Shown one piece after another: positions 1 to 6,292 of a DNA stretch of 16,394 nucleotides. How positions within the stretch are numbered: the stretch's first letter is position 1; each line of letters begins with the position of its first letter. The notes beneath the pieces were generated by a model. That model ran no database searches. It was given only the letters and a program-made list of their open reading frames with translations, and was not told where the DNA came from. Both the position numbers and the translations under genes were made by a program. The stretch is from Lachnospiraceae bacterium. Lineage in GTDB: Bacteria > Bacillota > Clostridia > Lachnospirales > Lachnospiraceae. The stretch lies in contig CAAGFP010000132.1 in NCBI GenBank assembly GCA_900769175.1, positions 1 to 16,394 on the forward strand, in the 5' to 3' direction.

Positions 1-425
1 CTCGTTTCTCCGGGGTAATGCTTGATGATTGCCGTTTGTTTGTATGGACGATTTTTGTTGAGCATCTCTTCGTTTGGAACTTTCAGAGAATTTCCATCTG
101 ACAAATGGGTAATTCCGTCGTTGGCGGATATTCCGAATAGCACTTCTTCATGTTGTAAATCCGTTTCAAATTCCTGAAGCGCCTCCTGCAGTTCATCAAT
201 ACTCTCAAATTCCTTCTCCTGGATTTTCATTGAAACCATTTCCAGAATTCTCCAGTTTGAGTCAATTACATATTCAAGTGTTCTTGTTATCTGGGAAGTA
301 GTATGTAGTGTGTGATACGCACGTTCTTCATAAAGTGTGCGGTTCAGATAGGGAAAGAATAAACCCATATAAGCAACCATCAAAACAAGGGTGCCGCATA
401 TGAGGAGCACCCTTAAAAGAAACAT
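1..425 (-). CDS. N-terminus of a membrane-anchored sensor protein (partial, runs off left edge)
   Basis: The reading frame is open from about 425 to the window edge and encodes at least 141 residues. The protein starts MFLLRVLLICGTLV, a single hydrophobic helix (about residues 4-25). A hydrophilic, probably extracytoplasmic stretch follows, with a helical region rich in Glu and Gln (around KIQEKEFESIDELQEAL). This is the usual architecture of a sensor kinase, diguanylate cyclase or chemoreceptor, but the output domain lies outside the window, so the class cannot be decided. The start is uncertain. ATG at 425 has no good Shine-Dalgarno sequence. An in-frame TTG at 455 would add LENDKKKKQR, a positively charged cytoplasmic tail, and would overlap the aminotransferase stop by 11 bases, suggesting translational coupling. 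It lies in the same direction as the HPt and response-regulator genes upstream, so a shared phosphorelay is possible (inference). Confidence 0.6.
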   Translation of the reverse strand, partial: MFLLRVLLICGTLVLMVAYMGLFFPYLNRTLYEERAYHTLHTTSQITRTLEYVIDSNWRILEMVSMKIQEKEFESIDELQEALQEFETDLQHEEVLFGISANDGITHLSDGNSLKVPNEEMLNKNRPYKQTAIIKHYPGET

Positions 426-444
426 TCTTTGTTTTTTCTTCTTA

Positions 445-1734
445 TCATTTTCCAAGATACTTTTCAATACTAACCAGCTTTACGCTCAAAATAAATACAG
501 ATACCGCGTCTTTTAATTCTTCGACAGTCGGTAAAGTAGGAGCGATTCGGATGTTGCAATCCTTAGGATCGTTCTTATACGGATAAGTGGCGCCTGCATC
601 CGTCAAAACAACTCCTGCCCTCTTACATCGTGCAACGATTTCCTTTGCACATCCTTCCAATGAATCAAAGGAAATAAAATATCCTCCCATGGGACGAAGC
701 CATTTAGCAATCTCAAGCCCTCCAAGTTCCTCTTCAAGGCTGTTAATTACAATATCAAACTTAGGTCTGATAATGTCCGCATGTTTCATCATATGTGCTT
801 CAAGACCGGCTAAATCTTTGTAAAATTTTACATGACGAAGCTGGTTTAACTTATCATATCCGATTGTTTGTACAAACATGGATTTTCTTATAAATTCAAG
901 GTTTTCCACGCTCGAAGCCAGCGCTGATATTCCGGCGCCCGGGAAAGAAATCTTGGACGTGGAAGCAAACTCAAATACCATATTGGGATTACCGGCCTTC
1001 TCGCACTCAGAAATAATATCGAGAAGTTCTGCCTGCTTCTCCTTCTGCGGATACAGGTGATGAATCACATAGGCATTATCCCAATAAATCCTGAAATCTT
1101 CTGCAGCCGGTTTAAGCGCTGCAAGTCTTTTAACCGTCTCCGGGGAATAAACAATTCCCTGAGGATTGGAATATTTCGGAACGCACCAGATTCCCTTCAC
1201 TGCGGGATCATTCTGTACATATTTCTCCACTTCATCCATATCCGGACCACAATCCGTCATGGGAATCAATATCATCTCAATTCCAAAATACTCTGTAATT
1301 GCGAAATGGCGGTCGTATCCCGGAACCGGGCAGAGCCATTTGATCTTTTCAAGCTCACACCATGGTTTGGAACCCATTACACCTTTAATCATGGATCTTG
1401 AAATCATATCAAACATGATATTCAAACTGGCATTTCCGCAAACAAACACATGCTCTGCAGTTGTGGAAAGCATGTCAGCCATCAGTTTTCTGGCTTCCAA
1501 AAGTCCTTCAAGAACACCATAATTCCTGCAATCCAATCCGCTTTCGGATAAACAATCTGAAGAAGAATTTAAAACATCCATCATTCCCATGCTAAGATCT
1601 AGCTGGGCTTTGGAAGGCTTTCCTCTTGACATATCCAGTTTTAGATTTTTAGCTAAAATTTCTTCGTACTCTTTTGATAATTCCAAATGCAACTTTGTAA
1701 GTTCTTCTTTGGATAAATCCTTGTATGCTTTCAT
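445..1734 (-). CDS. PLP-dependent aspartate-type aminotransferase (Rv3722c / Aminotran_MocR-like family)
   Basis: This 429-residue fold-type I aminotransferase carries the N-terminal signature LDMSRGKPS..QLDLS (residues 33-48), typical of the family that includes mycobacterial Rv3722c, an aspartate aminotransferase. The visible catalytic features are SNPQG (189-193), the cofactor Asp and Tyr in YWDNAY (D219, Y222), the Schiff-base lysine in STSKISFPGAG (K261), and the C-terminal substrate-carboxylate arginine in NIRIAPTLP (R396). The likely reaction is amino-group transfer between aspartate or glutamate and 2-oxo acids in the cytosol. Substrate choice is inferred from the family. The ATG at 1734 has GGAG about eight bases upstream. 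A near-consensus promoter sits just ahead (1767-1795), so it can be transcribed independently of the response regulator. The membrane sensor gene follows with little or no gap. Full length, no anomaly. Confidence 0.9.
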   Translation of the reverse strand: MKAYKDLSKEELTKLHLELSKEYEEILAKNLKLDMSRGKPSKAQLDLSMGMMDVLNSSSDCLSESGLDCRNYGVLEGLLEARKLMADMLSTTAEHVFVCGNASLNIMFDMISRSMIKGVMGSKPWCELEKIKWLCPVPGYDRHFAITEYFGIEMILIPMTDCGPDMDEVEKYVQNDPAVKGIWCVPKYSNPQGIVYSPETVKRLAALKPAAEDFRIYWDNAYVIHHLYPQKEKQAELLDIISECEKAGNPNMVFEFASTSKISFPGAGISALASSVENLEFIRKSMFVQTIGYDKLNQLRHVKFYKDLAGLEAHMMKHADIIRPKFDIVINSLEEELGGLEIAKWLRPMGGYFISFDSLEGCAKEIVARCKRAGVVLTDAGATYPYKNDPKDCNIRIAPTLPTVEELKDAVSVFILSVKLVSIEKYLGK

Positions 1735-1766
1735 GAATACACTCCATTTATATTTTCCAACGTAAT

Positions 1767-1795
1767 ACTATAATGATTCCACGGGAAAAAGTCAA
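1767..1795 (-). promoter_or_regulatory. Promoter of the aminotransferase gene
   Basis: On the minus strand TTGACT (1795-1790), a 17-base spacer and TATAGT (1772-1767) form a near-consensus sigma-A promoter. The expected start lies near 1760, about 25 bases before the ATG at 1734, leaving a short leader with the GGAG site. Confidence 0.75.
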
Positions 1796-1848
1796 CCACG
1801 AATCAGATTGATTCCGCTATAGTGAAACGCCGGTTAATTCTTTAACTC

Positions 1849-2625
1849 CTATTTCTCCAAAAGACTGTAAATGAGTTCCGTAATTCTTGCCTGGCTTGCA
1901 GGTTTTAACAGATATCCACTGGGTTTTAATTTCAAAACTGCTTTGATATTATCCATATCGCTTACACCGGTCAGGAAAACAACCGGAACGTCCTTCGTTT
2001 CAGGCAGCGCACGAATCATGGATAATGTCTGTGCTCCGTCACATCCCGGCATATCATAATCAAGGAAAATCAAATCCGGAACCTGCTCTCCGATTGAAAC
2101 CAGTGCCTTCGCACCCGAAGTGGCAAGTGTAATTTCATAATTCTCTCCGGAGAGCATATTCGACATATTCCGAAGTTGTAAAAGATTATCATCAACCAGA
2201 AGAATCCTCTTTCTGGAAGAATGGGTTTTGGAAATCACTTTATCATTTACAGGATCCCATTCGAGGTTTAATATCGTACAAATTGTTCCGACTAAAAAAT
2301 CATGTTTAACCGGCCTTTGCAGACAATGAAACAGCTCGGAATCGGCCGTTATCTCCTCATATTCAAGTAATTCCGAAGGGCTTCCGATACAAAGAACAGG
2401 CACGGTCTTATAAGCGATTCTTATGTCCGAAAGAATTTTATTACCGTTATCGGGCACAACTCCGCTCAAACTAAAAATAATCAAATCCGGAGTCCCCAGC
2501 GAAAGAATCCCCTTAATAATAGAATTGTTATCCATTGCAACCTGGATGCTGAAATATTTTCCAAGGCTGGTATTCAAGCCCTGAAAAATACTGTCAAATT
2601 TACCAATCAGAAGTATTTTATTCAT
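1849..2625 (-). CDS. Double-receiver response regulator, first REC domain degenerate
   Basis: This 258-residue protein is made of two receiver-like domains and no recognisable output domain. The C-terminal REC (about 138-258) has all the switch residues: D145/D146 in LLVDDN, phospho-acceptor D189 in FLDYDMPG, T219 in VVFLTG, and K241 in LLKPA. The N-terminal domain (about 1-120) has the same layout, but S52 replaces the acceptor Asp (PDLIIFSLSG) and RP (104-105) replaces the KP pair, so it should not be phosphorylated. Such pseudo-receivers usually act in protein contacts. AGGAGA lies about six bases before the ATG at 2625. The HPt protein is encoded immediately upstream on the same strand, which suggests the pair exchange a phosphoryl group (inference). 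With no DNA-binding or enzymatic module, the protein is probably a phosphate sink, a relay or a partner-binding adaptor. Confidence 0.88.
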   Translation of the reverse strand: MNKILLIGKFDSIFQGLNTSLGKYFSIQVAMDNNSIIKGILSLGTPDLIIFSLSGVVPDNGNKILSDIRIAYKTVPVLCIGSPSELLEYEEITADSELFHCLQRPVKHDFLVGTICTILNLEWDPVNDKVISKTHSSRKRILLVDDNLLQLRNMSNMLSGENYEITLATSGAKALVSIGEQVPDLIFLDYDMPGCDGAQTLSMIRALPETKDVPVVFLTGVSDMDNIKAVLKLKPSGYLLKPASQARITELIYSLLEK

Positions 2626-2745
2626 AGTCTCTCCTTTGTTTCCCGTATATTCCCTTTACAATTTGTATTTCCTTTTTCTTTTTCTTTCCTGCTTCTTCTT
2701 TTTTATCTTTTCCTGATTATATCATTTCACTAATCATTTGTGGTT

Positions 2746-3354
2746 TTATCGTTTCAAGAGCCTCTCAATGCTTTCAAGTATCTCATCCACCTTCATCTCT
2801 AGAACACATTGACTCAGATGCTCGATTTCATTTTGCATCTTAGCATCGTATTCATACTTCATCAATTCCCGGATTACATAATCGGCGGTCGCAATCTGCG
2901 TATTCTCAATTGCCTGCTTAAGCATAAATAACAGGGAAGATACCATCTGCTCATCGTATGCAAGCCGTTTCTCTTTCGGCAAAATCACTTTCATCTCAAC
3001 CTTTAACCGGTCAATTTCTTTTGCAATAACCGGAATCAGAACATTGATTTCGTTTTCATCATGAGCAATTGCCGCCTTTTCCAAAAGTCTGGCAAGTTTT
3101 GCCAGAAATACCGCTCCTGTTGTTCCGGCATTACTTTTTAATGTGTGGACAATGGTTTTAAAAGCCAGAAAATCTTCCTCGCCTGTTCCGGACACTCCTG
3201 TAAGGATTTGTTCTTTGTAGGTATCGAGCACACTGTAAAATGCCTGTGCCGCAGTCATGATTAATTCATAATCCCCTTGACAAAACCATGCATATTCCCA
3301 GTCGATATTTTCAATATACGGAAATTTAATCCCCTGAACCACTATTTCTTCCAA
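2746..3354 (-). CDS. HPt-domain histidine phosphotransfer protein
   Basis: This 202-residue, mostly alpha-helical, soluble protein carries an HPt signature at FKTIVHTLKSNAGTTGA, with the phospho-accepting His at position 70 (H-x-L-K-x-x-A pattern). The HPt module spans roughly residues 20-120. The remaining C-terminal 80 residues are helical, lack a second HPt motif, and I do not recognise them. HPt proteins shuttle phosphoryl groups between receiver domains of hybrid kinases and response regulators. The start is TTG at 3354, chosen because a good purine-rich site (AGAGGGG) lies eight bases upstream and no ATG fits better. The two-REC regulator lies 120 bases downstream. No histidine kinase lies inside the window, although the truncated sensor at the left edge is a candidate partner. 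Confidence 0.85.
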   Translation of the reverse strand: MEEIVVQGIKFPYIENIDWEYAWFCQGDYELIMTAAQAFYSVLDTYKEQILTGVSGTGEEDFLAFKTIVHTLKSNAGTTGAVFLAKLARLLEKAAIAHDENEINVLIPVIAKEIDRLKVEMKVILPKEKRLAYDEQMVSSLLFMLKQAIENTQIATADYVIRELMKYEYDAKMQNEIEHLSQCVLEMKVDEILESIERLLKR

Positions 3355-3432
3355 ATTGCGTTCCCCTCTTTCGAATCATAAATCCGTTCATACCCATCCA
3401 TTCCCTATAATACAACATTTTTTTCGTCATTT

Positions 3433-3822
3433 CTACAAAGAAATCTCATATAGATCCGCAATTTGAAATTCTTCTTTGCCCGATAACAAAATGGTGCCAT
3501 GTAAGTCATCCAGTTTTTCAATCCGTCCGGTGATTTTAACAAGCGCTCCGCCTTCTTTTTTCTTATCTTCTTCAAAAACAGTGAACACACCAATGCCACC
3601 TTCCTGTACCAAAATCCGGATTTTTTCATTGAGAATTTTTTTCTGATCTTCATCCAGTTCAGGCCTTTTAGATGTGTATCTCGAGGTTTCATTTACCAGT
3701 TCCTCATATCCGGTCAGCGCCGCAAACGGTGCGAACTGGGCAGCTCTTGCCTCACGCGACATTCTTTTATGCCGTTTCGGTTCAGGATGAGGAAGATAAA
3801 TCATATCATCATATGCGCCCAT
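3433..3822 (-). CDS. YolD-like protein
   Basis: This 129-residue protein resembles the YolD-like family. It has an Arg/Lys-rich N-terminal segment (HKRMSREARAAQFAPFAALTGYEE, about 18-42) followed by a small beta-rich region containing VKITGRIEKLDDLHGTILL (about 95-115). Such genes commonly sit beside UvrX/UmuC-type Y-family polymerases, and YolD-like proteins have been proposed as UmuD-like or accessory factors. The molecular role is not firmly known. Here it begins 28 bases after the polymerase stop on the same strand, so the two are probably co-transcribed. The ATG at 3822 is preceded by GGAGG, with a rather long spacing of about 12 bases. No LexA-cleavage-type Ser/Lys signature was seen. 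Confidence 0.85.
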   Translation of the reverse strand: MGAYDDMIYLPHPEPKRHKRMSREARAAQFAPFAALTGYEELVNETSRYTSKRPELDEDQKKILNEKIRILVQEGGIGVFTVFEEDKKKEGGALVKITGRIEKLDDLHGTILLSGKEEFQIADLYEISL

Positions 3823-3850
3823 TGTATTTTATAACCTCCAATTGCTTGCA

Positions 3851-5452
3851 TTATGCTTTATGACCTCCGATTTGTCCGTTTCTTTCTCTCGCAGTTGCGC
3901 CCTCGAGAAAGTCCGTTCCTTTTAAGATTGCATTCTTTCCGTATTTTTCCTTGATGGCAAGAACCGCCTGCTGTCTTTTTTTCTCTTTTTCTTCAGCCAC
4001 CCGGTCCTTGGGTAAAATAGTATTGGAATTGCTTCCCATATCGTAGTCATCAAACAAATTCAACTGTCTTCCCCTATTTTGACTTTCCGGTGCATCCGAA
4101 TAAATGGTATGATTTGCGGTCACATTCAATCTTCGGATATATAAAATCGGGTTCACAATACTGTCATATAACTTCAAAACCGCATCGACAATCAAATCGG
4201 TCGAAGACGAAAATCCATCCAGATTCGTTGTTCCGTGCGCGTGCTTCGGTATAACTCTCCCGTAATAGTCAGTAGAAAATGTTCCTTCATATGCTTTGAC
4301 AATATCGGGGTTTTTTACATTTTCCGCATCATAACCGATATTGATTACCAACTGATCCGTCAATAGTTTTTTGGAAACAAGATCCAAAACTAACATCTCC
4401 GTCATTTCTCTGATTACAATACGGGCTTTTTCAAAAGAATAGGGTTCTTTCAAAACCTGACCGGAACTTATGCTGCTGTTTTCCGGACGGTAGGATTTAA
4501 TCTCACTGATCACACAGGGTTCATATCCCCAGGCATGGTCAATCAATAATTCTGCATTAATTCCGAATAATCGGAATAATAAATCTTCATTATGAAATTC
4601 CTCCTGCTTTCCGATGGAGCAGCGTGCTACATCGCCAAGTGTATAAATGCCGACTTCATTTAACTTCTTCTGCGTTCCTTTCCCAATTCTCCAGAAATCG
4701 GTAAGCGGAGTATGACTCCATAAATTCTTTCTGAAACTTAACTCATCCAGTTCGGCAATTCTTGCACCGTTTTCATCGGGTTTTATATGTTTTGCCCAGA
4801 CATCCATAGCAACCTTACAAAGATATAAATTTGTTCCGATTCCCGCTGTCGCGGTAATTCCGGTCTCATGTAATACATCCGCAAGAATCATCTGCGCAAA
4901 TTCCCTTGGTGTTTTATGAAACAGATATAAATATTCCGTTATGTCCATAAAAACCTCATCTATGGAATAAGGATGAATGTCCTCTATGGACACATATTTT
5001 AAATAAATTTGAAAAATCCTTGTACTGTAATCCATATAAAGAGCCATTCTGGGCGGTGCTGCAATATATCCGACTGCCAGTTCCGGTTTTTCGGAAAGTT
5101 CCGTGCTCATGAAGGATTCGCCGATAAAATTCCCGTTCGGACAATGAATCTTTCTTTTGGCATTCACTTCTTTCAGTTTGGCGATTACTTCAAACAGGCG
5201 GGCCCGTCCGGGAATCCCGTATGCCTTTAATGAAGGGGAGACGGCAAGACAGATTGTTTTTTCGGTTCGGGTCGCATCTGCAACCACAAGATTCGTCGTA
5301 AGCGGATCCAGTCCGCGTTCCCGACATTCCACAGAAGCATAGAACGATTTCAAATCAATCGCCAGATAACAACGTTGATCTTTCTTCCATTCACTCCCAA
5401 AACATATTCTGTTCTCTATAGGCTTGTCATTCTCTAAAAACATATCACTCAC
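3851..5452 (-). CDS. Y-family translesion DNA polymerase (UvrX/UmuC/ImpB-MucB-SamB type)
   Basis: This 533-residue Y-family polymerase bypasses damaged bases with low fidelity. The palm residues are visible: D33 in AIDLKSFYASVEC and the D165-E166 pair in SIDEVFMDIT are the metal ligands. Y38 is the probable steric-gate residue that excludes ribonucleotides. The thumb helix-hairpin-helix (IGKGTQKKLNEVGIYTLGDVA, about 256-276) and a little-finger domain (about 330-450) follow. A clamp-binding motif, QLNLF (463-467), lies near the C-terminus, so beta-clamp recruitment is expected. The long N-terminal extension and overall length fit UvrX-like rather than DinB proteins. The predicted start is GTG at 5452, but neither it nor the in-frame ATG at 5443 has a convincing ribosome binding site. 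The YolD-like gene follows immediately. No GAAC-N4-GTTC LexA box was found upstream. Confidence 0.93.
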   Translation of the reverse strand: MSDMFLENDKPIENRICFGSEWKKDQRCYLAIDLKSFYASVECRERGLDPLTTNLVVADATRTEKTICLAVSPSLKAYGIPGRARLFEVIAKLKEVNAKRKIHCPNGNFIGESFMSTELSEKPELAVGYIAAPPRMALYMDYSTRIFQIYLKYVSIEDIHPYSIDEVFMDITEYLYLFHKTPREFAQMILADVLHETGITATAGIGTNLYLCKVAMDVWAKHIKPDENGARIAELDELSFRKNLWSHTPLTDFWRIGKGTQKKLNEVGIYTLGDVARCSIGKQEEFHNEDLLFRLFGINAELLIDHAWGYEPCVISEIKSYRPENSSISSGQVLKEPYSFEKARIVIREMTEMLVLDLVSKKLLTDQLVINIGYDAENVKNPDIVKAYEGTFSTDYYGRVIPKHAHGTTNLDGFSSSTDLIVDAVLKLYDSIVNPILYIRRLNVTANHTIYSDAPESQNRGRQLNLFDDYDMGSNSNTILPKDRVAEEKEKKRQQAVLAIKEKYGKNAILKGTDFLEGATARERNGQIGGHKA

Positions 5453-5470
5453 AAAAGGCTTGGCAAAAAA

Positions 5471-5497
5471 TTCTCATTATCAGGTTCAAATTATCAG
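5471..5497. repeat. Imperfect 13-bp direct repeat upstream of the Y-family polymerase gene
   Basis: Two near-copies of a 13-base element (5471-5483 and 5485-5497; 11 of 13 bases identical) lie 14 bases apart, just ahead of the polymerase start. Read on the minus strand each contains CTGATAAT, which resembles a -10 element. It could be a duplicated promoter element or a regulator site. This is the only repeated structure close to the start codon. Confidence 0.4.
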
Positions 5498-5610
5498 AGT
5501 CATAAAGATTCATTCATAAATATTGTTAGGGCAATTTATTAATTCTGAATTTAATTTTATAGTTTTGTATTGATTTTATATATGTTTATTAATTAGAAAC
5601 ATTATCTCAT

Positions 5611-5625
5611 AACGAAATCTTCGTT
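5611..5625. repeat. Inverted repeat AACGAA-N3-TTCGTT
   Basis: This perfect 6-3-6 inverted repeat lies between the unknown membrane protein gene and the Y-family polymerase gene, directly beside a 12-bp tandem repeat. The spacing and symmetry would suit a dimeric DNA-binding protein. It does not match the classical Gram-positive LexA box. It is about 160 bases upstream of the polymerase start. Confidence 0.45.
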
Positions 5626-5626
5626 C

Positions 5627-5662
5627 CGTTTTCCAATCTGTTTTCCAATCCGTTTTCCAATC
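5627..5662. repeat. Three tandem copies of a 12-bp unit (YGTTTTCCAATC)
   Basis: Three head-to-tail copies of cgttttccaatc (the middle copy begins with t) occupy 5627-5638, 5639-5650 and 5651-5662 with a single substitution overall. The array lies in the untranslated gap between the stop of the membrane-protein gene at 5694 and the polymerase gene. Read on the minus strand the unit is GATTGGAAAACR. It may be an iterated regulator site or simple replication-slippage DNA. Confidence 0.75.
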
Positions 5663-5693
5663 CGGCTTCTAATATTTCGATTGCGGATTCATT

Positions 5694-6191
5694 TTATAAT
5701 ACCTTTTCATTCCGTTTTTGTTTATTCTTTAAGTTATAAAAGAAATGATAAAATGGTGCATTTTTATATCGGCTGTTCCATTCATACCGATACATTTGAT
5801 CCATTGTCTTTTTGTAATGGGCATATTTTAAATATCCGTCATCAAATTCCTGCGGAAGGGTTTGCGGTTGTTTTAAATATACATAACCCTTTTCGAGAAT
5901 TCCTTTATCTGTAACAATAATAACAGCATCTTCATAAAGAATGATTTCAAGGAAACGGGGCAAAAGGGTTTTTCCTTCTCCGTTTTTCTTCAAGGTTTCT
6001 TTAATTGTTTTTCTTGTAATTAATTCGCCTTCTACCCGATTTCCCTGTTCCATTTCAGCAAAAAAATACTCTCCGATTCCCGCATATCCTTTCCAGCTTC
6101 TACTGCGAAGATATCCAAAGAAAACGCTTAAAAAGGTGCAAATCATAATAAGAACGATTAATACAGTGTATGATTTTTTCTTTTCGCTCAT
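5694..6191 (-). CDS. Unknown single-pass membrane protein
   Basis: The 165-residue product is not recognised. It begins MSEKKKSYT, a short positively charged tail, followed by one hydrophobic helix (about 9-28). The remaining 135 residues would therefore lie outside the cytoplasm with an N-in, C-out orientation. That part is mixed alpha/beta and ends in an aromatic, basic tail (YKNAPFYHFFYNLKNKQKR). It has no cysteine beyond the membrane helix and no lipobox. ATG at 6191 has GGAG six bases upstream. It lies 101 bases downstream of thrS on the same strand, so it may be read through from thrS. A TATACT at 6232-6227 could be a local -10, but its -35 is poor. Base composition looks like that of the neighbours, except for the AT-rich gap behind it. 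Confidence 0.75.
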   Translation of the reverse strand: MSEKKKSYTVLIVLIMICTFLSVFFGYLRSRSWKGYAGIGEYFFAEMEQGNRVEGELITRKTIKETLKKNGEGKTLLPRFLEIILYEDAVIIVTDKGILEKGYVYLKQPQTLPQEFDDGYLKYAHYKKTMDQMYRYEWNSRYKNAPFYHFFYNLKNKQKRNEKVL

Positions 6192-6292
6192 TCATTTCTC
6201 CATATATAAACCCCTTTCCCAAATCAAGTATAATCGTTGACTCAAATAGTCGAAAAATACAAGATAGAAAAGGGGCCATCATTCAGATTGTT

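Noticed and set aside
1801..1815. GAATCA/TGATTC inverted repeat between the response regulator and aminotransferase genes as a terminator.
   Set aside because: The stem is short and no T run follows; it lies immediately upstream of the aminotransferase -35 and is more likely chance.
2716..2745. TATAAT-like sequence just behind the HPt stop as a promoter of the response regulator.
   Set aside because: No acceptable -35 at 16-18 bases; TTGAAA is about 30 bases away and inside the HPt gene.
5453..5693. LexA/SOS box for the Y-family polymerase.
   Set aside because: No GAAC-N4-GTTC-like sequence was found; the AACGAA/TTCGTT repeat has a different core and spacing.
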